NCBI RefSeq assembly: GCF_016808095.1
Contig: NC_068975.1
Location: forward strand, 31,767,001 to 31,831,000
Reading direction: 5' to 3'
DNA length: 64,000 nt
From: Vigna angularis
Taxonomy: Eukaryota > Streptophyta > Magnoliopsida > Fabales > Fabaceae
The notes under the pieces are model-generated. The model saw nothing but the letters and a program-made list of their open reading frames with translations, searched no databases and had not been told where the DNA came from. Positions 24,846 to 36,329 of this stretch are shown one piece after another. The number at the start of each line of letters is the position of its first letter. The stretch's first letter is position 1. The position numbers and the translations under genes were made by a program.

Positions 24846-26993
24846 TCGCTTGAAGCAATCGGCATGCAGCAGCATATTCAAGGTTTTTTCATCTTCTCTA
24901 ATTGAAATTCAATTTTCATCTTACTATCTCAGATGATCACTAACTAGTGGTATATTAAGGTCAATACGAGGTGAAATTCTAATTTTAGTTAAATAACAAT
25001 ACAGAAAACAGTTAAAGAAGTGTGGCTTGTGTGTATTTTATGCAGATGAAGCTGATGTTTTTGTTTTGCAGATGTCTCGGGATCTTCTAATTTGGTGTAG
25101 GAAGCAACCATGGTTCGATCTTAAGGATGTTTTTTCAACATGTCTGAGAAGTAATGAATTTGTTGCAGTGGATAAGAAAGAAATGAAATTGGTAAGGTAG
25201 CTGGAATTGGTTTTGATATTTCTCTTTTCTTTTTTGGGTGGTAGGGACTTAATTAACGTGACCAAGATAAATCTATCTTTCACGTTTAGTTTGCTTCTAT
25301 TTAAATTTGCTTCTATTTAAAGCTTCATCTCTTTTTTGACAATCTAGTATTATAGTAGGTGTCTAGGTGACAAGATCCGACCTTTCTCTTTCTTTTATTA
25401 TTATTATCAAACCACTTTCCAGGTAATTCATGTTTTTGGAAATATTTCTCTATCAGAACCTTCCTTAATTAAAACTATTGTAATTTGGTGGTCCAAAATC
25501 CATCAGTTTATAACTGATATTCTTTCTTACTATCATAAATATTCTAGTTTCACTTATGCAAAACACACAATTTTAATAAAAAAAATGCTAACATTACATT
25601 TTCTAACATTTTATTTTTCTCCTTAAATTCATTTTATTTTTTATAATTCATTAGTTTGACTCGTGGAGAAAAGAAAGAGACTTTCTCATTTAATGAGATC
25701 CATGTAAATTTCAGTGCATAAGGGATGGTGTGTAAAAAACTAGAAAGGAGTGTGTAACATAACATGAATTAGCATTTTATAGCTTCAAAATGTAAAAAAA
25801 TAAAATGAAATTACTGTGTACAAAATGTTTCTTACTTATTTTAATTAATTGTGTTTACAATATTTTTGTGGTGATGCTTTGAAACTTCATTTTCTCTTCT
25901 TAAAAAAAAGTTATTTAACATGAATACATATTTTTTAACTTTTATAATAACTATTTTACAAGAAAATTTAATTAGTTGATAGAATAAAGTTTTTTACTAT
26001 TGATACGTCTATAATATACTTTTTTTTTGTCTTCGACATTTTAGTTAGAGTTGACAAAATGAGTCAACTCACTTGCTTCATCCTAACTCATCTGAATCAA
26101 AAAAAAAAAAGGTCTACAAGATCAACAAGTCCACTTAAAAATCCCATGTATCAGAAGAAAAAAAAGGCTAGTCAATGGTTATTTTTTTGGGGTTTAATAA
26201 AAGTTTTTTTTTTTAGAAAAAATGAATTTATATCTTAAAACATATTTTTATTGAGTACATATATCAAATTATTGAATACATATTGAATTTGAAAAGTTAT
26301 TGACTTTAAACCTTACATAACTTAATGTAAGGCTGTTTGTACTGTGATTTTTTTTCTATTTTTAATTTTAAATTTTGTGTAACTCTGAACATTGGTTGTG
26401 TATAAAAAACTTTTTTTTATTTTATTTTTTAAAACACATTAATTCTGAATCTGTAATTGTAAATTTTTATTTTATTTTATTTATCTAATTTATCTTTTTT
26501 TTTTAAATTACTAACTATTTATATTGTTAAAATTTTAATATATTTATTAAGAAAAAAAGATGAATAAATGTTAAATGATGTAATAATAAATTAAAAATCT
26601 TTAATAAAGTGATGTTCGTGAACATTAAGTAATGAACACCATTAATTTTATCCCTATTTTTTGTCCTAAATAGTAGTTAAATTAAAATAATAAAATTATT
26701 TAAATATTTCTTAAAGTATTTCGAATCTTTATCAATTTAAGAGTATGAGGCTAGTCTGGTACAAAACTGGTGATCGATAACACACTTTTCCTTTCCCCAA
26801 AGCACACGCAACTGTGGGCTACTCCCCTATAAGCCCTCTCTCAGATAAAGATGGGTTAGTCATAAGGGTTTTGGATCAAATTCACACACCTACTTTTCAT
26901 CTTACCTTTTGTTTGATTTAAAAAAAAAAGAAATAAGATGAAAATGAACTGTATTATGTAATTACAAGTAAACTAAAAAATAAAATTTATAGT
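24846..26993. other. Intergenic region downstream of MIR171
   Basis: The first few hundred bases may belong to the primary MIR171 transcript. The remainder is AT-rich with homopolymer runs. No gene or bounded element was recognised. Confidence 0.5.
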
Positions 26994-27323
26994 TGTGTTC
27001 GGATTTGAGGGAATAAATTTGAAGAAAAAAGAGATCAATATAGATTGTTATAAATTTAAAGAAAAAAAATGATGTGATAAGATTTAAGATAAAAGTGTAT
27101 AAAAATTAGTAAATGATGTGATAAATTTGATGGATTAAAAAAATATTTTAATTAATAAAATAAAAAAATATTATTATTACTTGTATTAAAAATTAATTTT
27201 ATATAAAATTAAATTTAATACATCTTTTTGTTCATTTCTTCAATGTTGAAGAGATTGAAGATCCTTTAAGTGAGTAAACCAGTTTATTTTCTTTCATTGA
27301 ACAAATGGATCTTTAACCTTTAT

Positions 27324-27853
27324 TGTTGGAACTTGTTGAAAAAAATAATAAAAATCACAAATAAAAATTTCTCAAGTGAGTAAATTCATTGTTCTTAAAG
27401 ACTTATCTGAAATATATTGTTATCTGAAATATGTTGTATAAGTCTCTTAAGATACAACAAGAACTTTCTAGAAAATTCAAAAATAAGAGAACTAGCAAGT
27501 AAAACTCTTTTTTAAAAGAGTAAGAATATCGAGAATATTATAAAGAAAATATAAGATAAATAAGATTGTGAGGGAAAAGAAAAGAGAAAGTGTGAAAATT
27601 TGTGTTTTTAGAGGTGAGCATGAGCTTCTATTTATAGATGCTGAAAAAGGATTAGAAGCTCCAATGCCCGCATGATTCAAAGATGAAATCTCGTGACTTA
27701 AGGAAGAGAGCACAACTTGCGATTTTCAAGAAACCATTCACATAGTGAAATCCTGAGCCTTGCGGAAATGATATTGACCAAGAAGATGCAACATTCATCC
27801 ATTTCTTGGGAAAAAGACTTTTGCAATATAAACCAGGCACGAGTTTTACAATA
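27324..27853 (-). repeat. 3' LTR of the decayed copia copy
   Basis: It is related to 6229-6700: same order of blocks (CTTAAAGACTTAT, GATACAACAAGAACTT, AGAACTAGCAAG), a TATTTATAGA box, and an end TTTTACAATA just before the polypurine tract. It is diverged and longer than its intact relative. Confidence 0.8.
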
Positions 27854-28494
27854 ATCCACCACATATTGCAAAAGATGAGAAAGAAGATTGAAAGGAAGAA
27901 AAAAAAGAGTATTCCTGGGTTTTATAAGATGTAATGCATCATAGCTGGTATAACAAGCTATATGAACCAATCTTTGGTCAAGAAACTTAACACAATGTAG
28001 TTGATGTAGCAAGCTATATGAACCAATGACACTTGGCGTGTATTAGAGGTTTATCAATCATAATACACCCTTACAATCCTTGCTAGTATCGTTGTGTTGC
28101 ACTTATTAGGTCATGCGCGTGCCCGATATTCATGAGTGCTCTAGAGATCATGCCAAGATCTCATGCAAGCGGTCCCACTTGACACTTATATAGGTGATTT
28201 CATCAAGTGTATGCTGCAAATCATACACCACCTATAAGGATATGAAAATCATTAAAAAATTTGTTCAAACTAAAATTTTTACACCACATAGAATTTTAAA
28301 TTATAAAGTTTAACCTCTCATAATGCAATTTCTAGCACTTCCAAACACACCATAGGAATGAACATAATTGGTTAAATCAATTTAGTGTTATAAGAACAAA
28401 CAAGCGACTTTGTTTTACCTATGAACCTTGTTCATGGGATCTTCAATCACAAAGGTTATGTTACCATCACTTGTTTGTTTGCATGAGGCTTAAG

Positions 28495-31115
28495 TATTAT
28501 TCCCCTCGATGTTTCTAAGATCATATTTCTTCTTAAAGGTTTTGTCAGAGGATCTGCTAGATTCCTTTATGACTTCACATAATCAATTGAAATAGTTTTA
28601 CTCTATAGCAGTTGCTTCACCAAATTGTGTCTCAATTGTATATGTCTATTCTTTCCATTACAATTATTATTTTTAGTTATAACTATTGTTGATTAGCAAT
28701 CACAGTGTATTGACACCGATGAGGTTGGTTTCATTCTTAATGAAATGTTCGCTAAGAAGTTTTTTAACCACTCAGCCTCATTACTGATGGTGCAATAATT
28801 GTTTGTCTAGTTGATCTCTATGTAATCGCACAACCCTCAATTGTGAATACATATCCTTTAGTGGATTTTGTCTCATTTAAATCAAAGATTTAGTTAGCAT
28901 CTTTGTACCATTCTAGTACAATAGGAAATCCATTATATTTAATGGCATAATCCATTAAACCTCTTAAGTATTTCATAAGCGTTGTAAGTGCATCCCAATG
29001 TTTCTGATTTAGACATTGAGTGTGCCTACTCAGTCTACATACTACATAAGCAATATCAGGTCTAGAAAAGCTCATTAAATGCAGAAAGCTCCTAATTATC
29101 TGGACATACTAAGGTTGAGAGATAAATTCTCCTTTATTTTTCATTAAATTAGAGTTAGCATCATAAGGGACATTCACTGGTTTAAAGTCATAATACTCAA
29201 ACTTAAGAATTTTCTCAATATATTGTTCTTGGGATAGTAATATATTATCTCTCATGCTTATGATTCTAACACCTAAAATTACATTGGCTTCACTCATGTC
29301 TTCATTTCAAAATTTGATCTTACAAACAATTTAGTTCTAGTAACAATCTCATTGCATGTACCAAAAATTAACATGTCATCCACATATAAGCATATAATGA
29401 CACAATCACCATTTTCATATTTAGAGTACACACATTTATCAATATCATTAAGACAAAGACCATCATAAAGCAATACATTATTAAGTTTTTCATGTCATTG
29501 TTTTGGTTCTTGTTTCAACCCATACAAAGATTTTAAAAATTTGCATACTTTATTCTTTTGATTAGGTACAATACACCCTTCAGGTTGAGTCATATAATTT
29601 TTTTCTCTAAATCACCATTAAAAAAAAGCAATTTTAATTCATTTGGTGTATCACTAGCTTATGGATACCTGTTAAGGCTAACCACTCGAATAGAGGAAAT
29701 CCTAGTCACAGGGACAAAGGTGTAAAAAATATCTATGTTGGGTTTTTGAGTAAAGTCTTTTGCTACTAATCTTTTTCGTATACTTCTTTATAGATCTATT
29801 AGGGTGATACTTTTTCTTAAAGATCCACTTACAACCAATGAGTTTTGCTACTATAGGCAAATCTACTGAGGTCCAAGTACTATTTTTCTGAATTGATTCA
29901 ATTTCAGTACCAATGGCCTTATCTCATTGTTTTGCATCAGGAGCATTAATAGCTTCTACAAAGCTACTTAGATCATTATCAATTAGATAGGTATAAAAAT
30001 CATTACCAAAGGAAGTTTCCTTACTCTATCTTTTATTTCTTCTTAAATCCTTAAATAAGGCATCATTATTATTATTATCAACCAATTTAGATGTCTCACT
30101 AACCCTTAAGGGAAGCACATCTTTAAAAACCTAAAAACTCCACATTTTTCGTCTCTACTATAGAATTACTTGTAAGCATATCACTTTTAAAAACAAAAAA
30201 CCTATAGGCAACACTATGTTCAACATAGAACATGCAATATGATCGGTTTTAGATCCTATTTTCCTTTTCTTAGGATCGAATAACATCACTTTAGTTAGGC
30301 ACCCTCACACTCTTAGATATTTAAGGTTATGTTTATAATCTTTCCACAGCTCATAGGGAGTTTTACCCGTTTTGTAAAAAGCACACAGTAAGTAATGCTT
30401 CTTTCCAAAGGTTATCTGGTGCACTAGAACTAATAAGCATGACATTCATTTCCTTAAGAGTTTTATTCTTTCTCTCGACTACTCCACTAGACTTATATGA
30501 ACATGAGGGGGTGTTTACCTCGTGGATAAATCCTTTTGTAACACAAAATTCATTAAACAGTATATATATTCACCACTCTATATGATATAATCCTCTTAAT
30601 TTTCTTATTTAGTTGATTTTCTACTTCTGCTTTATAGATTAATAACACATCAAAGGCTTCATATTTATGTTTGATTAAGTACACTTTGGTGTATCTAGAA
30701 TAATCATTTATAAAGGTTACAAAGTATTTTTTACTGCCTCTAGACATAGTTTGTTTTAAATCAGTTAGATCAGTATGAATTAATTCTTGTTGTTCAGTTT
30801 GACGATCTACAAAATTTCATGTTTTCTTTGTTATTTTAGATTCTACACATATATTATATTTAATACTTTTTTTATCATGCATATTAATTAATCATAGTCT
30901 TTGTAATTTCATAACATATGAAGAATTCACATATCCTAATCTAGCATGTCACATATCATATGAATCAACAATATAAGCAGAAGAACGTGATTCATTAATA
31001 TTTTAAAAAATATTGAGTACAAAGATACATCGATCATAATATTCCTTTCCCATAAAAACATTATTTTTTGTCATTGCAAACTTATCAGAATTGAATGACA
31101 CTTTAACCCTCACTT
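28495..31115 (-). pseudogene. Broken copia pol (integrase, reverse transcriptase, RNase H)
   Basis: Recognisable pieces read [20 protein letters not shown] (RNase H side), RT-side segments with VILGVRII, and an integrase segment with [19 protein letters not shown]. These match the intact polyprotein but are split by stops and frameshifts. The N-terminal 400 residues are absent. No function is expected. Confidence 0.9.
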
Positions 31116-31573
31116 GTCATATTCGAATTTCAATTTCATTTTAATATAACTTCCACTACTTAAATTTGAATTTATATAAAGTTTTTACACAAAGATAAAT
31201 TTGTAATTATTTATTTTTATCAATTAAAATAATTTTTTAAATCTATCACATTCATCACAAACTTTATTTTCAAATATTTTCATCCATCCCTTAATTCAAA
31301 CAACACTACAATCTCCTCTTCGTCTCCTCCCGCATCCAATTTCCAATTCAAACTATATTAGTAAAACCAAATATTTCCTTTTTCTATTTTTTTATTGTAT
31401 TTTTTATAATTTATCTTGTGTAATTCTAGGATAAGTAGTTTAGTAGCTAACAATAATGATCAGCTTATGGAAAAAGATTTTGTGTTCTTCTATGTACACA
31501 TCATTGGATAAAGTTGAGTAACGAGAGTTTTATAATATGTTTAAATAATTAAAACTTTCTCTGTCAATTTGAT

Positions 31574-31699
31574 GACAAACTCCTAGCTAAGGGTCCAATC
31601 ACAAGAAGCATGGCCAAACAAATTCAAGAAGGATTAAAATCATTTCCAAAAGAAGGAGCTAAACTCTTATTTACTTGGGCTATCATGAAGTATTTCTAG
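31574..31699 (+). pseudogene. C-terminal tail of a retroelement polyprotein
   Basis: A 41-codon frame ending in TAG contains GPITRSMAKQIQEGL. This matches the GP(M/L/I)TR(A/S)xAK tail seen in many legume Ty3/gypsy polyproteins. Upstream sequence no longer encodes pol. It is followed directly by LTR-like sequence, which supports its being a 3' remnant of a plus-strand element. Confidence 0.6.
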
Positions 31700-32460
31700 A
31701 CCTTGTATTAAGGGTCAAGTAGTATAGGGTATATTTTTAGGCCTTGTATAATGGGCCAAGTATTGTATGGTTTGTAATATTAGCTTAAAAGAGTGTGTCC
31801 CACCATGGGACATGATGGCCACATGGCAAGCTCTTAGTGAAGACACTTCTTAAAAAGGAAGTGGCCATGTGTCACTTTCCAAGTGGAGAAACTCTTCCTA
31901 AAGTGGATTGCCACATGTCACTCTAAGAGTGGAAAGCTTTTGCAAAAGTGGATTGTCACATGGCACTTTAAGAGTGGAGGAACTTTGCAAAAGTGGATTA
32001 CCACATGAGTGGAGAAGACTTTACAAAAGTGGATTGCCACATGGCACTCTAAGAGTGGAGAAACTTTGTAAAAAAGGATTGCCACATGTCTCTTTAAGAG
32101 TGGATAGTTTTTAGGGTTTCTTGTCTACTTTGGAGACACCTTTCTCTATAAATAGAAGGGTCTCCTTCCTTGTAAAATCACTTGATGAATTTGAATGTTA
32201 TTATGCCAAAATGTGTGCAAACATATCTTGTCTCAAGTCAAGGCTAGAGCATCCCATGAGGTCCCTCTAACCACCCTTCTCTAGAGTTGGCCCAACCTCT
32301 CCGGAGATCCATCAAACACCTCCATCCTACCACAAATACTCACCAAAATTGTGAGCCCACCACCATATTCATCGCTTCCGCACAAATTCCACCTCCATAG
32401 CTTCATCTTCGTGCTTTGGCCCAACCTAGCTCGAGGAGGACGCTATCACAATTAGTTCGA
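31700..32460 (+). mobile_element. LTR-like 3' remnant of the retroelement tail, with tandem repeats
   Basis: Beyond the polyprotein tail come a 45-bp tandem repeat array, a CTATAAATAGAAGGG TATA-type box near 32146 and then sequence with a typical legume LTR feel. The ends and target duplication were not found, so the boundaries are approximate. Confidence 0.5.
31861..32113 (+). repeat. 45-bp tandem repeat array (about six units)
   Basis: Units begin GTGGATTGCCACATG at about 31903, 31948, 31993, 32029 and 32074, with a diverged first unit from 31861. Period is 45 bp except one shortened 36-bp unit. Each contains CACATG and AAGAGTGGA motifs. A 68-codon frame through the array only reflects the period being a multiple of three. 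Confidence 0.9.
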
Positions 32461-35400
32461 GATTTGATTTGTGATGATGTTATTTTGAATATAACAAATT
32501 ATATTAACAGGAAAATCCTCATTTTATATGTCTGTGATAATATTTCTAACCACGAATAATTTATATTAATACTATAACTAATTTGGTTGGTACTATTAGT
32601 GAGATTAAATGTGCTATGAAGATTCTTTATGTTTGGCTTGATTCATTGTGTAAGAAGAGATTATTAATTAGCCTAAGGTTCCATCTTGAACTGTCTGTGT
32701 GATGTTAAAAAGCACAAGTCTTGTCATTGGGTCTAAATATGTAGGAAACAAGAACATGAGAGGTAACAATATGAAAAGCTAAACAGGGAAAGATGAAGAT
32801 AATGCAAGTTATGTTGTATAATTGAAACCTACAAGAAGCAATGTCAGGAAAATAAACCTTAGAAATTCATGAAATCTATTGGAGAAATACTCAAATAATG
32901 GCTCAAAAAGAGTTTTTCCGAGAAGTATTAGACTGATGAAAAGCAGAACCTTCAAGGTGTATGATATATTGCCAAACTTAGCCATATCATAAAATTTTCA
33001 AGTCATCAGAAAATCATGAAATTATTCCCAACCAAACATTGTAAAAGGTTTGCAACCTTCAGTACAGTACCAAAAAACAAAATTCCTCTGAATACTAGAA
33101 GGTTATGTCAAAAGGACTAAGCATTAGGCTTCTGCATGTTTGTGTTTTCATTGAAAACATATAAGTGTTCAAACACTTGTTCCGTTTCTTGCAAAGCGCT
33201 TTGTGTGTGTTTGTTCGAACAAGGGTACTAGTGCTATTAAGGGTAAGTTTGTGACTAGCTTGAAGGGGCAACATAATTCATTGATTTTAATTCTAACTAA
33301 CCACTGATAAAAAAGACATAACATGTCATTAAAATATAAATGTTAAAATCCTAATATAGAATGTCTTAAATGCAAAGGGCTCATATGAAAATCTGTGAAG
33401 AGGGTTTTTATTTTAAGTGGAGAATGAGCATCTAGATATAACTTCCCTTTGTTGAAACCTAGGGTGGTCACCTTGCTGATTTGAGTATCCTAGAAGACTA
33501 TAACAGTTACGACAATGTAGCTCAATCATGTATGCTTGTTGAAGTTTGAGATGCAACTCAAATTGTGTGATTCAGGTATATAATTCCATAAGAATCCCAC
33601 ACTCAAGAAAAAGCATTCGCCACTTTGTATTGGTTTGTTAAAAACGTCATAAATCACCTTAGCTATTGTGCTTAGAAATCTAAACAATGATCAACTTCCT
33701 CTCAAGCAAATATGATGCCCATGTCTGAATTTCTAAAAATGATCAACTCAATGTCTGTCTCTATGTACATATCTTAGTGTAGCACCTCGATAATATATAT
33801 ATATATATATATATATATTTGAAAAAAATATGAGACTACTTTTTATTAATAATTTTAAAACCATAATGCATAATTTTTTATTTTAAAAATATATTTAAAA
33901 GTAATAAAAATGTATCCTTAACAAATATGTCAATACCAAAACTAGAAAAAGAAGATTATGTTTTGCTTTACAATACAATTATATTTTATTATTTATTATT
34001 TGAAAATTAATAAAATTAATTCAATATTTTTATTTAGTTTCTTATCAGAAGTTGTTGAAAGAGATGTTTTAAAAAAAAGAAAACAGATTATATTTATTTT
34101 TTTCGAAGTCTGAGAAAATGTAATAAAAAATCTAAGAGACAGAAATTAAGTCGGGACGTCCAGAGATTTGGTGATTATGTTGAAGAATCTATACAAAATA
34201 ATTGATTTATTAGTTAGATTTTATAAAAATAACTCATTTTTATTTGGTTACAGTTATTAAAAAATTTAAAATTAATAATATTCTATGCCCCATGGTACAA
34301 TTGTTCCACTCTAATTGGTTTTGTCCCAAGAGAAAAAATAATTGAAATGAGTTTAATGTTTTTATAATAAATAAAAGAAAAAATAATTAGAACTGACTTT
34401 ATCTTTTTTATGGAGTTGATAACGAAAAATTACATTTTTAAATAAAATTTTCAAAACATAACCCCTAAATCTTAAGGATTTGTGTTAATAAAAAACAATT
34501 TTCTATTTTTTTCGGGTAAAAAATGTAGCAAAATATTAATTTACAGCTAAAATAAAATATAAAAAAACTATAAATATGTCATAAAAAATTACCAAACAGA
34601 ATGCAATACAAAAGTTTCCTTTAAATATAGAAAGAGAATAATAACAGAAACTTGAAAAGAAATACAGAACTACTGAAAGAATTTCAAACATATTTCACTA
34701 TAATTTGTTCTAAATTATTCATATAATGATATCAAGGAAAAAGCATTGGATCATATAATAGGAACTACCATAGTCCTAATATATAGGTTTAGAGGACTGC
34801 CAGATCAGAAAATCCACCGATTTGGAACTTTAGTTCTAACAGGTTTGACGAAAGTAACAGACAAAAGTAGCATAGTTAAATTTCAATTTAATCCATTATA
34901 GTCAGAAAGTGGTGTGATACAAGTATTTTTTTTATCCAATTTGAAAGGTAATTTAAACATACATGACAAAAATGAAATATATATTCATGTTTTTGTTTCA
35001 ACTTTTAACTTTGTTTGAAAAGTATCCTAACTTGAAATTTAAAACTCATTATAATGTATTGGTTGAAAGAATTAAAATAATAGAAAAAGGTATGTAATCT
35101 GTGCCCTTTTCCTGAATTTTTAAATGTCCATTTTGTGATTCCTGAATTTCAAAATGTATGAACTTTACTTGGAAAAGACTATCACATTAGAATAGTTCAG
35201 TCTAAAACATATAATTATGAATCCCGGAATGAAACGATAAACAATGAGAAATAACAACTCTTCCATTTATAAGGTGCATCCCACATGAGCCTCAAACCAA
35301 AAACTCATTAAAAATCCACACAAACTTTCAGAGGCTGCCACTGCTCACTTCCACTCATTCTTTTGCTTTCCCTATAAATCCTTCCTTTCCCAGAAAACTT

Positions 35401-35687
35401 TAGAACAAAAAACAGATACAAACAAGGCAGCTCTGGCTTCATGTAAAAGGGTTCCATTTCAAGTTCCTCTTGCAGAAAAGGACACCCTATTCCGTACCAA
35501 TAAAGTATTTAATACTGAGAATGATCAAAACAAAAGAAAAAGAAAACGATTGCATGCTAACTTAATCTTACAATAATAGAAGATTTGGTGATGGTAGACT
35601 TACTGATGACACCAAAATTTGAAGCTTTTATATGATGAGACATGACATGGTTGAAATTGAAGACTGTGGTGACAACTTCGCTAAGAA
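32461..35687. other. Intergenic region, no gene recognised
   Basis: AT-rich with an (AT)n run at 33793-33818 and no supported coding region. The right end (from about 35400) is probably the 3' UTR side of the S40 gene. Confidence 0.55.
33793..33818. repeat. (AT)n microsatellite
   Basis: AT dinucleotide run of about 26 bp. Confidence 0.95.
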
Positions 35688-36221
35688 CTACTCTATGAAG
35701 CCAGTTTTGGCCAAAATAGCATTCCTCACCTTGCTAAGATCTCTCCCTTTCAGAGTCCTCCCCATCCCTTCACACACAGAGAAAGAAGAAATCTGGCTTC
35801 TTGCAAGCTTTCTTGCAATCCATTCATGTGGAGGCACCATGTCATCATCCTCATCATCACCACCTTTGCTGCATGAACCATCATCCTTTGACCCTTTCTT
35901 GCAACTCTTCCCATAAATTTTAGACCAGTCAGGGATATCCATGGGTTCTGAGGAACCTTTCAACAATGGAGCATCAGAAGAAGGTGGGGTGTTGGAACTA
36001 GCCCTTGGAATCTTTCTTGTGGCAGTAGGTAAACGCCATGAAGAAGAAGAACCACAAGATTCCTTGCATGCCCTTGTGGTATTTGGGGCAGAATCATCTT
36101 TCTCGTAGTCCACACTCCACACATCTTCATCAAAATCTTTGTTTCCCATTGCTCCTCCACCAGCAGCACAACTTTGATTCAGAAAAACACCTAGATCTGC
36201 CATTGTTGTTAGCTCTGCCAC
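35688..36221 (-). CDS. Senescence regulator S40 family protein (DUF584)
   Basis: A single-exon gene of 177 residues. The C-terminal half carries the S40 signature: PPHEWIARKLARSQISSFSV, then a CEGMGRTLKGRDLSKVRNAIL segment ending KTGF. The N-terminal part has the short conserved D-W-S motif (EDVWSVDYEKDD) and is otherwise Ser/Pro-rich and acidic. S40 proteins are small plant nuclear proteins induced in senescence and stress; the molecular activity is unknown. The start is the first Met after a TATA box about 100 bp upstream. A second Met six residues in (MADLGVF) is an alternative start. The intronless structure is typical of the family. Confidence 0.93.
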   Translation of the reverse strand: MAELTTMADLGVFLNQSCAAGGGAMGNKDFDEDVWSVDYEKDDSAPNTTRACKESCGSSSSWRLPTATRKIPRASSNTPPSSDAPLLKGSSEPMDIPDWSKIYGKSCKKGSKDDGSCSKGGDDEDDDMVPPHEWIARKLARSQISSFSVCEGMGRTLKGRDLSKVRNAILAKTGFIE

Positions 36222-36320
36222 AGTGGCACCCCTAGAAGGATGAGATGTTTATTGTGAAACGCAGAAAGGAGTGTAAGAAGATTGAGCAATGAGCAGTGAT
36301 ACGAAAGTTAGCTTTTTCAG

Positions 36321-36329
36321 TATATATAG
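36321..36329 (-). promoter_or_regulatory. TATA box of the S40 gene
   Basis: TCTATATATA on the minus strand, about 100 bp upstream of the ATG at 36221, a spacing that leaves a short 5' UTR. Confidence 0.75.

Larger units (their letters stand above)
27324..31115 (-). mobile_element. Decayed, 5'-truncated copy of the same copia family
   Basis: It aligns along its whole length with the intact element at 6.2-10.16 kb. It includes a 3' LTR (27324-27853), a polypurine tract, the non-coding region with the 24-nt repeats, and pol from the RNase H end back to about residue 405. Homology stops abruptly near 31115, so the 5' LTR, gag and protease are missing. The frame is broken by many stops and small indels. 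Only short fragments remain open, for example RT/RNase H pieces at 28890-29075 and 29109-29297 and an integrase piece at 30553-30747. Confidence 0.93.
26994..31318. repeat. Diverged long inverted arms flanking the decayed copia copy
   Basis: The left arm (about 26994-27240) and the reverse complement of the right arm (about 31115-31318) share GTGTT...TGAGGGA-type ends. They also share an internal block, GTGATAAATTT / GTGATAGATTT followed by A-rich sequence and ATTTTAATTAATAA / ATTTTAATTGATAA. The arms look like the terminal regions of an older TIR element into which the copia copy inserted. No target duplication could be fixed. Confidence 0.55.

Noticed and set aside
31908..32114. 68-codon frame with repeated SGLPHGTLRVE-like units
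   Set aside because: It arises because the 45-bp tandem unit is a multiple of three; there is no evidence of translation.
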